Made by a program: the position numbers and the translations under genes | The notes under the pieces: model-generated | Database searches by the model: none | What the model saw: only the letters and a program-made list of their open reading frames with translations | Told to the model about the DNA's origin: nothing | Shown here: positions 42,464-56,333 of the stretch, in pieces | Layout of the letters: every line of letters begins with the position of its first letter | Position numbering within the stretch: the first letter of the stretch is position 1 | Source: Castanea sativa | Lineage: Eukaryota > Streptophyta > Magnoliopsida > Fagales > Fagaceae | Assembly (NCBI RefSeq): GCF_040712315.1 | Contig: NC_134017.1 | Span: forward strand, 58,566,636 to 58,630,635 | Length of the DNA: 64,000 bases | Direction of reading: 5' to 3'

Positions 42464-45400
42464 ATGAAGAATAGCCACCTAAACGGAGACGAAGTACATG
42501 AAAATGGTGGCTGCGACAACGACGACGTCGTTTTGGGTGTCGACGGCGGAACCACCTCCACCGTTTGCGTCTGCGTGCCATTGCTTCCCTTAATTTCTAA
42601 CCAAAACCTCCCAAACCCTCTCCCGATTCTCGCACGTGCCGTCGCCGGTTCTTCCAACCACAACAGTGTCGGAGGTTGTCGAAATGAACATTTTTTTTTT
42701 CTTAATTGTTGTCTGTATATTTTTATATTCTCTGATTGTGATTGCAACAGAGAGTGCTTCGAAGGATACATTGGAAAAGGTTATGTCTGAGGCCCTTTCG
42801 AAATCGGGTTCGAATTGGTCGGCTGTTCGTGCTGTTTGTTTAGGCGTTTCTGGTGTTAACCATCCAACGGATCAGGAGAGGATACTACATTGGTTAAGGT
42901 ATGAAGTTGTCCTGATCACAATTTTTTAGTCAATTTCAGACTTACTATACTATACTATTATTTATTTATTGTTGCAAATTTTTAGAATTTCTTCAAAGCT
43001 ATTGCTTGTATTTGCTTTCTTCTAGCAAAGTCTAGGTTCCTATGATAAGAGCAAATAGAAAAAGTATCACATTTTAGCCAACTAAGCCCAAAATTTACCT
43101 ATATCAGTCATGCAAAGTTGTGTAAAAAATATGCAATAAATGAGTAATGACACTTCATTTTGCGTTTAGTCTTTTATTTATTTATTTATTTTTTTTGTAT
43201 CCTGAGGATGAAAGAAGAGAGGGGATGATGATTATTATGTGTGAAAAAAGAGAAATAATTAAAAAAAATAATGTAAAAAAATGACATAATGAAATGTAGT
43301 GTAAGATAGATAATTTAATGTTGGGTGTTTTGAAAATTGAATATGTAAAATAGAAAAAAAAAAAAAAAAGAAAGTAGGTTCTTAACTGCTTATGCTAAAA
43401 TAGACAGGAAATTTTGCTTGAGCTGATGTGTTATAAAAGTACAATCCACTGTATATATATAGTGGGCAAATGCTTTAATAGTATAATGCTCTATGCTTTT
43501 CATCCTTCTACTTCCTCAGCTTCTTCATTCCTTTTTTGTCCATACTAAACCGAAAACAAGAAATCCCTTTTACACAGATGATAAACTGGATGAAGGGGAA
43601 GGGGAGGGAGTATAAATTAGAAGTTAAAAGGTTGATTTGTCCTTGGTATGTGTCAAAAAAAAAAAAAAATTGTATTGCAAAGTGGGGGAATACAGGTTTG
43701 GCATTACTTTGTTGCTTTCATATGGTTTCCTTGAGATGTTGTGACATTTTGAAAGGTGGAGCACCATTATCTTTCACAGGAAAATCTCAAATATTAATTG
43801 AATTGTCAGTCAACTCAACTTGTTTTCTGTAGACGCGTCCACACCTTCCTCTTAAGGTTGTGCAAGTGTTACTTCTCTTGGGTTCTTAGAAATTATTTTC
43901 CTTTGTAATCACACCTCCTCTTAAACTCATTTTGACAAAGCCTTCACTACTTAGGTTTTTACACGGATTATATTTTCCCTTTCCCTTTCACCTTCATTTC
44001 CATCTTCTTTTGAGAGAAAAGAGAGTGAAGGGGTAGGTGGAGGGCCATTCTAGAGCATTGTAATCTGAGAAAGAGGGAAAGGGGTTAAGGAACCACAAAA
44101 AGTTGGGTCACAAACACAAATACCAGCGCAGCGAACATTGAGAGATATCATAAATGAAGAAGGACTCAAATTTTTTAATAGGAAAGTTTGACTAATTTTT
44201 GGAAGTACATAAAGTTTAATCATTAGATATTAATTTTATTTGATAAGTAAAAAGGATATATATTCAAGAACACTACCTTATTCAGAAAAACTTAAGGCAG
44301 AGAGAAAATTACAGAGAGAAAAGATGAAGAAAGAAAAAAGGAAAGAAAAGATCCTAATTACAAGGGAGAGTGCTAAGGAACATAGGGATAGAGTCATTAG
44401 AGGTGAGTCCCCAAGCCTTAGACCAGTCAAACAGAGAGCCACTGAAAGAGGCCAATAGTTGATCATCCGTACTTTCCATATCCTCAAACGTCCTTCAATT
44501 TCGCTCCCTCCAAATGCACCACATTAAGCACAAAGGAACTAAATTCCAAATGTCAGACGAATGTTTTCCAAGCCAATTCCACCACCCAAAGAGAGTATCT
44601 GCAACCGTATTTGGCAAGACCCAAGAAATCCCAAAAAATCTAAACACCAAACTCCACAACCTATAAACCTTACCACAATAAAGTAATAGATGATCCACTG
44701 TCTTCCCATTACAATGGCACATAATGCACCAATCAACAAAAACCATCCTTCTACCCCTCAAATTATCACCTGTAAGGATCTTATCCCATGCAGCAGTCCA
44801 CATAAAGAATGAGACATGTCGAGGAGCCTTAACCTTCCACACACCTTTCTAGGGAAAAATAATAGGCAAAGGTCTTCTTAACTTATTATAAAACGATCGG
44901 ATATCAAAGTCTCCATTCTTTGTCAACTTCCATCGCATGTGATCTCCATTCTCAGTGGGAAGTAGATTTGAACCCAAGGTGCGGAGAAAATCATCCACAC
45001 CACCCATTTCCCAATCATTTGGTCTCCGAATAAAATGAACATCCCAACTTCTCCATTCCTCTATCTCCAACCGTTTAAGAGAAGAGGCCACAGATGCCTC
45101 TTTATTGGAAGCAATCCCATACACATTCGGAAAAGTCGATTGAAGTGGAGAATCCCCACACCATTGATCTGTCCAAAGCTTAACTCTATTTCTCACGCCT
45201 ACCTAAATTCCTCCCAACCCATTCGGATACTTCTCCACAAGCCACACCCATGTACCCCTCTTCCTAGCTTAGATGTCCATCGCTCCCATTCTTCCCCAAA
45301 CTTTAGAGCAACAATCCTTCTCCAAAGGCTTGTCTTCTCAATCCCAAACCGCCATAACCACTTTACTAGTAAGGCTTTATTAAAAGTAGTTAATTTCCTT

Positions 45401-48351
45401 ACTCCTAATCCACCATTTTCCAAGGGTGCACACACCTTGTCCCATCCCACCAAATGTGTCTTCGAATCTCCCCACAAGAAATTCCTTTGCAACCTCTCAA
45501 TTTTATTGACCACATGCGTAGTGATGGTAAAGGTCATATCCAATGCACAAAGCTCCCTCTTTTGTAGACTCTATGACACGTGGTTGGTGGATAGCTTTAA
45601 CCCCAAATTTGGAGAGACTGATTCCTGTACTTGAATGTTTGATGAGATAAACGTGTAGAGCTTTATTTTGATGGTGAAAATGTTAAATAGCTATTTGCAT
45701 TCTGTTTTTCTCCCCTTTCTTTCAAACTGGACATATTGAGCATTGGTCTAGGATAAGATAGGACATTTTTTTCAAAACAGATAACAAAGATAAGTTTTTA
45801 TTTAGGTTAAATGCTTGATGGCAAAAGTAAGTTCCTTGTTATCTAGCTTCCAGGGAGGTACCAGATATAGCAATTCTTTAATGCTTAACATTCCATACCC
45901 CCCCCCCCCTCCTGGTTTTTACTATCTTGTTGCTTTCAGACTCTGATGCATTTTTGTCTGCACCGTTCAATGCACAAAATATTTTTTTTTTGACAAATAA
46001 TGCACAAAAATTTTAGTTCCATAATGTAGTTTAGTTCAAATTTTATCGGTAAATCTATAAATTTTATTATCCTTACTTATATTGGTACCTGATAACTTGG
46101 CAACTGGTTTTGAATATTCTCTAAACTGATTTGTTCAGGGAAATATTCCCTAGCCATGTTAAGCTATATGTCCACAATGATGCACTAGCAGCTCTGGCAA
46201 GTGGGACCATGGGAAAGCTTCATGGATGCGTTTTAATTGCTGGTACGGGATCCATTTCATATGGTTTTTCTAAAGATGGTAGAGAAGCTCGTGCTGCAGG
46301 TGCAGGACCTGTTTTAGGTGATTGGGGGAGGTATGTGCAAAATTCCTGGTGTGCTTCTTGTTCTGCATGATGAGGATGTGATGCTTTTACTAGACAGTTT
46401 AAACACTGGGGTCAAAGGAAAATGTGTTTGTAATTTTTTTTTAATTTATTTTTTTTATAAGTAACGAATAAATTTTTATATTCACTACTACTTCTTAGTT
46501 TTATTTAGTTGATAGAAAGATTATTATAAGAATTTTTTATTGATTTGAAATGAACCTGAACTTGAAAGGGATAAACTAATTTGTCTTTGTTTTGGTATTC
46601 TTTATTTGGCAGGAAGGTTTTCACCTTTATAAATAAGATCTATTGGTCATTTTTGATTGAATGTTAGAAGAAAAAGTGGATGCTGTCTGTGAATTTAATG
46701 TATAAAAGCATAAACCTTGAATTTTCTATGATTTTCAATTCTCTTGTGGAGGTTTTATTTGAAAAATTAAGAAGGTACTTTCTGAATTAGTGTTTTCATT
46801 GTCATTCCACGGGAAAAAAAATTCATATCGTTGTGGCTGTAAATACAGCTTGGATTGCACTCGAGAAAAAGCTTGTGTATATCTTATTATATTTAACAAA
46901 TGAGCCAAGCTTAAATCTAAGTTTAGGCTTGCCTATTAAAGATGTTGAGATCAAACATAATAATGTGTTCGTGAACAAGTTCGTGAGTATGAACCATTTT
47001 AGTATATATAATATTAGGCAGTGTTTGTGCAACAAGTATTTGCCATAGTATTATATGTTTATATGAATACATGTATAAAAATATACTTATATAGACATGA
47101 AATTTGATAGGGTTAGTTTGTAAAATAAGTTCATAAGATATCAAATTATTATATGTAATTTATTGATAATACAAATAGTCCATGTCGTAGCATACATTAT
47201 ATAAATTTTTTAATAATACAAGGTTAGTGAATCTAATATTTTTAAGTTCATAATATCTAAATTGTAGTTGAGAGTATCTTATTTGAGTTATTTTTTTTAT
47301 AAATATATTATTTGAGTTAATTAGATAGAATGGTTGTCATTTATGAACATTTATGAACATTTGAGTTAATTATTTTTACGTTACTTATCAAAAAAAAAAA
47401 ATTGTTCATAAATGACAACCATTCTATTTAATTAACTCAAATAATATATTTATAAAAAAAAAAACTGAAATAAGATACTCTCAACTACAATTTAGTTACT
47501 ATTTATTAGCATAGATGAGAAGAGTGAAGGAATAAAAAATGTAGTCTTATTTTTATTATATATGGGAAAAGAATATGATAATCGAGTAGCTCGTGGTCAG
47601 ACTCAAGTTGTTGACAAGAAAATGAACCCATCTTAAATATGCAATCTAGTTTGGTGATGAGTTCGAGCTTGACTTGTGTGAAATAAAATTAATGAACAAT
47701 CCTTAAATTTTAATACTTTGCTCAACTTGGATTGTTAACAGCCCTAAATCTCATGCCTAATGTGCACTGGAATGTCAAAAACGCTGGAAAACACAAATGT
47801 GTAACTTTGGAATTCAATTTTTTTAAAAACAAATCTTTTCTTCTTATTTTGCTTCTCATACACAAAGGTATATTGGTTTTGCAATGCAAAGTGAAATTAA
47901 AATCGGATTTGGGAAAATTTCTTTCTACTTGTCAACGGAGAGCTGCAATTATGTTGAACATCATTGAAATAAGCTCCTAGCTTTTATATTTTAGTATAAA
48001 GTGTTTTGATATTCTCTTTCTGCTCGTACATGATTTCTTTTTCCTTTGTTGTTTGTACATATTTTTTTGGCTACTTCACCTTTTAATGAATTAGTCTTTT
48101 CTTAACAAAATTCTTCTTACCTATAAAAAAAAAGGTGTTATGTGCTTCTCTATCGGACATTTCTGATATTTTAGTTTAATTTGATCTAAAGAGTCAGCAT
48201 ATTGCTTAAGTATTCATGTTTGCAAACAGTTTGAAATATCATCCTGTTTTTATTTAATCATGTGGAAAAAAGTTTCAGATTTCCCATTGATTATGTTTGT
48301 GAATTGTATTCCACTGAAGGGAAAGACTAGTGCGCGCATGGTCACACACAC

Positions 48352-48404
<53 letters not shown>

Positions 48405-49230
48405 GTTCTTGTAATTGATGGAATGCATTTTGGTATACTTATGAATTATTTTTTTATGAATTTGATGAATGATGATATGTGATAACTTGTAGTGGCTATG
48501 GGATTGCTGCACAGGCATTAACAGCAGTAGTGAGGGCCCATGATGGTCGTGGTCTACAGACAGCACTTACAGATCGTATTTTGAAAGCTCTCAGCCTTTC
48601 TTCTCCGGATAAACTGATAGGGTATCTCTCTTAAAACTTGTCATGATGGCTGTCATATGCACTCACGATTGCTAGTTAAATTTCTGAGATCTAGCAATCC
48701 GCTCTAGGTCTGGGTTTTGGGTTCATTCAATCCAATATGGTAATACAATACCTTTGCCAAATTTTTTGTCTGAAATCGGGTGGAATGCAATATAGAACTA
48801 AGTTGATCCAGCTTTAAGTTGGTGTTCTTGGATTGAAAATGTTGGTGGTAACACATTGTTTGCTGACTTATAAAATTTTTATGAAATCTTCAAAATACAG
48901 CCACCCATAATTGTGGATCATGTATGTGTCAAAGTAAAATAAAGGTCTGTTTGTTTTAGCTTATTTTGTTTATTTGTATAGGTACAACATTTAAATTATA
49001 AATTTTTTCTAGGTACAGTTTTATTTTTACACCACTTATTTTTTCAAACGAAATATACCAATCAAAATAACTTTATCCTAACATATCCTAAGTGAAATTG
49101 TAATAGTTTTTTAAACCAATCAGGCAATCCTGAAATGAATGGAGAGTGAAACCTCCAATATGAATTTCACTGTGGGTGTTGGTTGCCTTGGTTACTGTGT
49201 CATCACATGTTTAGGAAGGGCGAACTGATG

Positions 49231-49274
<44 letters not shown>

Positions 49275-52054
49275 TTCTTGGAATCAAGTCTCTTTTTTAG
49301 ACAGGTTTGCATGTGAATTCAAAACCTTGGTGGTTTCAAGTTGCTTTTCTCTCTTTTCAACCGGAATGACCTGGGGCCGAATCCATCAGTCAGGTCTTCC
49401 TGTCTGGACCAATTTTCTTGTCCTTGACCTGTTAATTATGCTCTAAATAATTATGTATAATCATCCTTAGTGTACTATTCCATGAGTTTGGGTAATTAGT
49501 GTCTGATACAGTGACCTCCACAGAACTGTTGGGAAGTACTATGGATACTGTGTACTGTTGGCTGATATGATCATGATGTGTTTGGAAAGGGAAATCATAG
49601 AAAAGTCATAGACAGGGTGTGTTAACTAAATTTCAAAAGCATTATCCTTCTTACAGTTGAATTCTTGGAATCTGGATTTTTTTTGGTAGCTGAACTGGTA
49701 AAGGTGGTTTTTGGTAATTGAATGGGATAATAGAGTGAAAGTATCTTCTTTTTCTAAGAACAGTAATGTTGCCCTCGGATGGAAAAATCTGTCATGTTGA
49801 GTTTAGCTTTGTCTTTGGGAAACAATGGTTATTTGAAGTAACTTGTCCCTTTTTAGCTCATTGAATATCACATGTTGAGATCAATTAGGATATTATATTT
49901 TCTAATTGAATGTAGGTGGACTTATGCGGATCCATCTTGGGCACGCATTGCAGCACTTGTTCCAGATGTGGTGTCTTGTGCAGAATCTGGTGATCAAATT
50001 GCACATAAAATACTTGTTGATGCAGTCCAGGAATTGGCTCTAAGTGTGAAAGCTGTTGTTCAAAGACTTTCCTTGTGTGGTGCAGGTGCTCAACTTGTCC
50101 AACTATGATTTGTTTTAGAAATTAGTGAAAATTATTTTAAGTAAATAAACAATCTTTTATATTTTCTATTAAAATGTTTCTACATTGGTTCTTGGCATTT
50201 GACAGTTTGAATTTTAGAAATGAAGCTTGCATTTAATGAACACAGAATGCTTGAAATAGTATCAGCTTTTTCCGACTCTTTTAATTATTGTGATAATGTG
50301 ATAAACAATTACATATGTTCAGTTTATGGATTTTTATACCTCCAAATAAAAGGATATGTTCTTATTTTTGACATTCATATACAGATTCCTATGTACCTAT
50401 GAAACTCTGTATTTATATACAAACATTCAAGGACACAAAAGGGCCCAAAAAAGCTATATTTGCATCATAAATAAGTAGTGATCTGTTATGTATCTAATGA
50501 TACCTATACGTATAATTTTGCTAAATTTTTCCTTGGTGTCTAACCATTTTAAGATGAAAATGAAATTTGATTGCAGATGGAAATGATTCTTTTCCTGTTG
50601 TGATGGTTGGTGGTGTCCTTGAAGCTAATAAGGGTTGGGATATAGGAAAAGAAGTTATTAATTGCATCCATAAACACTACCCTGGGGCTTATCCAATTAG
50701 ACCAGAGGTTAGGATTCCTCCTCTCCACTTATATGAAATTATTGCTCAATAACAAATTGGAAAACATTTGTCCAGGTTTCTTAACATTGCCCCCCCCCGG
50801 TTCTTTTTTGTTTGGTAAAAAGGGGTGTACATTAAGACTAGGAAATTACAGAATTACAAAAAGAGTCGGAAACATTAAAAGAAACGGCAGAGCAGTTTAA
50901 GGGGGAAGCTGTACAACGCAAAAGCATGTTCTTGAGAGGTGCTGATGTTGGCCAAGGCATCAGCAATGGAATTTCCTTCGTGAAATATGTATGCAAGGGT
51001 GGTTTGCCTCATCTTCTTTAGTAAGGACCTGCAGTCATTGATTATGGGACTCAAATTGTTTGTCAAAGTTTGTCAGATATGCATTTGATTACCACTTGTG
51101 CACTAAGCTTTACCTCCAGTTGCTGAATACCCTTAGAAATGGCTAGCTGGAGGCCATATCTTGAAGCCCAAAGCTTGGCTGCAATAACTGTAGTAACTCC
51201 AATTGCCTAAAAGACCCACAGAGCCATTGGTCAAATACATCTCTAATCAGGCTCCCCACTTCCCTTCTCTCTTCCTCCCTCCCCCCCCCTGGTCCCTCCC
51301 TGGCTCATGGGAACCCCAGGATGATCTCTAGATGAATCGCGTATGTTGAGTTTATGCCTCCCAAGCTTAGGATTTTTTTCCCTTCCATTTGATCAGTTAG
51401 GTGCTCATTACATTTCTTCATCTGAAACCACCTCTTCCTCAATATAAGAGAAAAACCCTTGCTTATAAGCCCTCATTAAGGCTCCGTTGAGTTTATCTTT
51501 AGAGCTCACTTGCTCTCTTCGTGGACTTGTGAAAGACACAAAGGTGGCCACCCTTTCTGCAGAGGGTGCTTGTGATTCTTTGATCATTTTTTGTTAAGTG
51601 TTGCAGTGCGTTCTTCTGTGAGAATGTGGTACATGCATGGACATGTGATGGATATCTTTAATGAGTCAACATGCTTTTGTTCTCCCTGTGAGAATGCATT
51701 AGAATGTTTTTTAAGAGCTGTAAAACAGTATAAGCTACCATTTTTTTTTATTGACACTCCAAATCCCTATCATAAAGTTGGGGCTAAGATCTTTCTATAC
51801 CTATCTGGATAAGTTTGTACAAACAAGAAGGTAAAATCTATATGATATACATGCTTACAGCTTTAATATTAGTGTCATTATCTTGTAGTTGTTGTGGAAG
51901 TTTACAGCCTAAACAATTACTACATACTGTTTCTTTTTCTTCTATTTTCTTTACCAAAAACAATTTGACCCTTCAGGTAGAGCCTGCTGTTGGGGCAGCT
52001 TTGCTGGCCTGGAATTTCTTGATGAAAGAATCAGAAAGGCACCACAATAGCTGA
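42464..52054 (+). CDS. NAGK: N-acetyl-D-glucosamine kinase (BadF/BadG-type ATPase), 7 exons
   Basis: Exons by canonical GT-AG junctions: 42464-42674, 42751-42898, 46139-46330, 48493-48621, 49916-50085, 50577-50707, 51977-52054. They join in frame to 1059 nt, 352 aa plus TGA, the usual NAGK length. Residues 24-34 ([11 protein letters not shown]) are the first phosphate loop of the sugar kinase/actin fold; [10 protein letters not shown] follows near 95. GTGSISYG (~155) is the second phosphate motif, [13 protein letters not shown] (~182) spans the exon 3-4 junction, and [11 protein letters not shown] (~291) is the adenosine motif. The enzyme phosphorylates GlcNAc at C6 using ATP, salvaging GlcNAc into the UDP-GlcNAc pathway, probably in the cytosol. 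No signal peptide. No broken motif was seen, so the gene looks functional. The start was chosen because the upstream frame has no other ATG. Glucosamine kinase activity is an alternative within the family. Confidence 0.9.
43040..43480. mobile_element. MITE in NAGK intron 2
   Basis: Shares ATCCTGAGGATGAAAGAAGAGAGG, TGTGTGAAAAAAGAGAAATAA, TTGGGTGTTTTGAAAATTG and a TTGAGCTGATG end with the MITEs at 7862-8265 and 34432-34822. Limits approximate. Confidence 0.5.
44238..45560 (-). mobile_element. LINE 3' fragment (zf-RVT region) antisense in NAGK intron 2
   Basis: On the minus strand from 45543: [39 protein letters not shown] and [16 protein letters not shown], then [15 protein letters not shown], then the zinc-binding domain after reverse transcriptase ([49 protein letters not shown]). 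The catalytic RT is missing (5' truncation) and two stops interrupt the frame near 45197 and 44845. Plant L1-type LINE, opposite in direction to the host gene. Confidence 0.8.
47257..47495. repeat. Near-perfect inverted repeat (hairpin) in NAGK intron 3
   Basis: Left arm 47257-47358 (starts CTAAATTGTAGTTGAGAG) and right arm 47402-47495 (ends CTCTCAACTACAATTTAG) pair over about 95-100 bp with only a few mismatches near the T/A runs; the spacer is about 43 bp. It lies in the sense direction of NAGK pre-mRNA, so a transcript would fold into a long stem. It may be a foldback transposon; no target-site duplication was seen. Confidence 0.8.
48354..48402. repeat. (TA)n microsatellite in NAGK intron 3
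   Basis: Pure TA array about 90 bp before the exon 4 acceptor. Confidence 0.9.
49235..49271. repeat. (GA)n microsatellite in NAGK intron 4
   Basis: Uninterrupted AG/GA dinucleotides. Confidence 0.9.
50810..51260 (-). mobile_element. LINE RNase H fragment antisense in NAGK intron 6
   Basis: On the minus strand [39 protein letters not shown] and HAFALYSFP are the end of a plant LINE RNase H; upstream (51120-51240) are a decayed W/A-rich segment and stops. A different LINE family from the 19.3-kb fragment by wording. 5'-truncated and dead. Confidence 0.65.
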
Positions 52055-55000
52055 CCAGGGATCTCCGACAAGTGTTCTACTCTGCATTTCAAAATATAAG
52101 AAGATATTTAAAGAACATTGTTATTCTCAGTGAATTTCTTGTATGTAGGCTTTGTAGAAAAATATTGAGAAGCTCTCTTATTGATTGTAATCATTAACTT
52201 ATCAAAATTAATCATAAATCATGATTCAGGAATTTCTTATCCAATTTCCTATGATACAAAAGATGAAAAACAAAATTTCTAGTATAAAATAATGCAAGAC
52301 ATGGATTCAATGGTTTATTGTTTCTATTATGTGAAAAATATTGGGTTGCTTAATCCATTTCCCCGTGATGGTGCATCTCTACACTGATGACCATCTTAAA
52401 AAGTGATGGAGCAATATGATGTTCATGTGGCTTGTGTTATTCATTTTGAGCTGAAGTTAGCTGTTGATTCAAACAATTTCTATTTGTCATGTAATGTTCC
52501 TGTTAGATAGCCCATGGCAGGTGATCACCAGTGTATTATTAATAGGATACTACGAACTCTGTTGTGAATAACATGGTAAAAATCTGTGTTCCAATGTGAA
52601 TTAAGCTATCTAATTTGTACCTCCATGTATGTTCTTCCATATTTTTCTTTGTGCAGGACAGTGAGTTTATAATTCACATAGCTTGCCTGCAACGACAGAG
52701 TGGTTATTTACAAAGAATGGGTGTAAAAATGGAGGTGGTATATCCTGCACCCGGCATATATGCCGGGTACAAGATATAAAAATTGGTAAAAATGATGTGG
52801 TTATGAAGTTACTTAATGGTCTTGATTACATGCCCTATTGGCCAAAGTTAATTTTTTATTAGATTTTACAGAGGAAATGACAGTCTTACTGCTGGTTGAA
52901 GCCTTAAAAGTACTTATGTGGAGAAGCTACAAAACACTGAGAGGAGTATAAATGATTGCCAAAAGTAGACTCTCAAGGCTCAAGCTGCATGGGCTAATTT
53001 ACAAGATGTGAAACTAACTATAAATAATGAGGAGAGCATTTGGGGGGCTGGCAACTTGAAATTAATGATGGCAGCTATCTTCAATAAATGATTGCTAAAA
53101 GAAGATTACTGGGTGTTTCAGAACCTTATGCATGAGGTTATGTGGTGGCCAGTAGAGTTTTTGGGGCCTAGGCTTGCATTTGTGGCAACTCGGAATACCT
53201 TGTCTTAAAATTCAATGTTCTAACCTCGCATTATAAAAAGATCTACTTAATCAGTTGCCTGCTATGAATGTTAATAGTGTAATATGGACCATGAAGACTG
53301 CTTGTTCTGGGGTTCATGTCCGGTTTAGTTCAATCATTGGATTACCTTAATGCTACTTACTAATTGAATTGATTATGAACAGCTTACGATCTTATGAAAA
53401 TGAATCTCAACAAGGCTTTAAACTGGTGTAAGAGGATTTATGGTTCTATACAGCCAACTTCAAGTGGTTGGGTTGAAAGTTTAATTGAGCTTCATTTGTA
53501 CAGGGGAAAAAAAAACTGTTTACAACTTATCCTGATAAGCAGTATGATTACCAGTAGTCTCTGAAATTTTTGAATTGATATGATGTACATTATTTGGAAA
53601 ATCCTTGCAGCGTCTAGTGTACCCTTGCCATGTTAGGGTTTTGGAGTCAGACAAGGTTTTTTTTGTTTTGGCATTGAACTCATGAGTTGAAGTCGCAATT
53701 TTCAAGTGGAAATCGTGACTTCAAGTCACGAGTTCAATTTCTTGTGTGTACATTGTATGCAACTAGTTGATATCCCGCTCAATGCGCAGTGCATTTTTTG
53801 GTCTTTAATACAATTATTGTTAGTCATGTTTAATTTATAGAGTTTTAATGGTAAAACTAAATTCAAATCAAACCCTAGTTCCTAACCATAATCAAATCCT
53901 ATTAAAGCTCAATATTAAAATTAAAAATTCTATTGAGTGTAGTTAGTGCCAAATCTGCCAAATTTAGATTTGGCAACATTTTCTGTTATTTTTTATAAGT
54001 ATCATAAACTAATATGAACATGACAATTTGCAATATGCAGTCATTATGTGTTTGAAAGTCAAACAACAATGGTTAAAAAGTAATTACAAGAACATTTATA
54101 TTTAGTTGCCCCTTTAAAGCTCTCAAATATGAAATTCCTCATCATAAGTAGAAAACTTTGTAAATTTACAAAGCAAATAGCCAAATATAAGCATTTGCAT
54201 GCCTAAGAACTATAAATTATTATTAAATAAAAAAAGTTTCTTATAGCTAGAAGCAAGAACGAAATTTACATTCTTTAATGTGTTATTGTGTCATTGTTTG
54301 AATGGTCCACTTCCTATAGAAGATTGCATAAAGTTCATCTCCTGCACATGTAAACTCAATCCTTTTAATTCACGTTCTTATGCAAAGTACATTAAGCAAC
54401 ACATAAACTAACATGAGGTCTACTACATTGATGCTTACTACATCCAAATAACACTCAAAATTGATAAAGAATGAAAATATTAATATCCAAATGTTTTTTT
54501 GGAATCAAAAGCATATCATTAATTAAAAACAAAGAATGAACATTGATAAAGAGCAAGTTAAATTCAAGAGAGAGAAGACTAAATTAATATGCACATGAAA
54601 GATGAAATTTGTGCTGTGTTGATATCTAGAAATAATATGTAGTGAAACCAAAAATTCCCCATAGGGCCTTTGAGCACTGTAGCACCAATAGGTGGCTAAT
54701 GCCTAGCAGTAGTTGAAATGAGATTTTAATTGAGGATAGTCATTATTCAGCCCATATAGTTTCAGTTGCATGAATGGAAGTTGGAAAGTAAGAAAAGGAC
54801 GTATACTAATAGTTGTGATTAGATGCTCTAGATTTTAACCTTTGCATATGATTATTGTCCCCAAAAAATAAAAATCAACCCAGTTGATTATTGAAATTAA
54901 AAATAACATCTCAAAGAAAATAATGGGAAAATAAAATTGGCCTCAAAGGGACATTCCAATTATGATGATATGTTTGTGGTATTTGCAAAGGTGTGGAGAA

Positions 55001-56333
55001 AGAGCAATTGGATACGATTGGACTCCTTGCCATTGCCCTTGTGATAGGATTTCATAAAACACTTATTTTTATTTGTCTGTAATAATTCCAACAAAACATC
55101 CAACACATCAAAATTGTAAACTCTAATATTGAATTGATAACAACACAATTAAAACCTAACCCTTTGTTGCAAACTCTAATATTAGATTGATAACAACAAC
55201 AAAAATTAATTTAGTTTATATTAATTAAAGCACACTATTTGTGTTTCCTCTTTACTTAGCCAAGAATGTAATCACTTTTCTAGAATAAAATTTCAAAAGG
55301 AGAAAAAGAATAAAATTTCAAACCCTTACTCACCATGTTTGAACTTTACAAATTCTAGAATGCAAAACCGCGATTTTGCCATAGAATTTACTCATTTCAA
55401 GCACAACCGGTCCAACAATACATGAAGAATTTGAGTTATAAAATGTGATTGCTAAAAAATGTGTAGCTTCTAGAAAGAAGAAAAAAAGAAAAAAGAAAAA
55501 AAAAAGAGAAACATTAAAAGAAAATAAGAGAAGTGATTGTAAAAGGAAACTCATGGCTAGAAGGAAGTGTACTAATTAATATATAACTTAGATAATTGAA
55601 AGAGGTGGGCAACTAGAGCGTTAGATGTAGAAGAGCTATATAACTTAGATCATTGCAAGAGGCGGGCAACCAAAGGGTTGGACGTAGAAGAGCTGAATTA
55701 ATGGTATTTTTTTTTTCTTTATTAAACAATTAATGGTATACTTAAAAGTTTAAAAGCTATTTTAGTCAATTGAGACTTGAGAGAGAGGAGTGATGAGGAG
55801 TAATAAGTAATAGATGATTAGGTGTAACTTGAACAAAAAAAAAAAAAAAAAAAACTGGATGGCTATCAAAGAAGGCATCACGTGGCAGAACGTTGTGCTT
55901 TCCCGCATGAAGTCTTCGCTTTTTATGTATATATATTGATTGATTGATTGATTGATAATATGTGTGCACACTAGTTATTACCATTTGAAGTCTGGGGAAG
56001 GGGTTGGAATTTGAAAGTCTTAATTATAGGCATTTAAGGATGCCAAAGGAGATTACGATTTATTAACTGCTAACGGAGAGTGCATCCATGAGCATATCAT
56101 TTTCCTTACCTTCCTTCTACCCATCCCAATCGATTTATTATGTTATGTACATAAGATAAAACCTTGTCCCAATCAGAAAAAAGGAAAAAAAAAAAAGCGT
56201 CAAATTATGAGTTGTCTTTCAACTAGGAGATGTTTCTAAGCAATGTTGGCGGCTCCCACACAAAATAGCCAGTAGCCACACACTACTGTACCGAACCCTC
56301 TTTTTATTTTTCCTAATCTAGAAATTCTAAAAG
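52055..56333. other. NAGK 3' flank and intergenic region
   Basis: The NAGK 3' UTR probably occupies the first few hundred bases; no single poly(A) signal stands out. The rest is AT-rich with no convincing gene. It holds a 20-bp palindrome at 52749, a CAAGTCACGAGTTC / GAACTCATGAGTTGAAGTC inverted pair near 53680-53735, an (ATTG)n tract near 55937-55956 and A-rich runs near 55480 and 55840. Confidence 0.5.
52749..52768. repeat. Perfect 20-bp palindrome
   Basis: ACCCGGCATATATGCCGGGT is its own reverse complement, and the symmetry extends imperfectly on both sides (TATCCTGC / TACAAGATA). GC-rich against AT-rich surroundings; possibly the centre of a decayed foldback element. Confidence 0.7.

Noticed and set aside
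45035..45634. 199-codon + frame inside NAGK intron 2
   Set aside because: It is the shadow of the LINE zinc-binding region read on the opposite strand, where clear family motifs occur.
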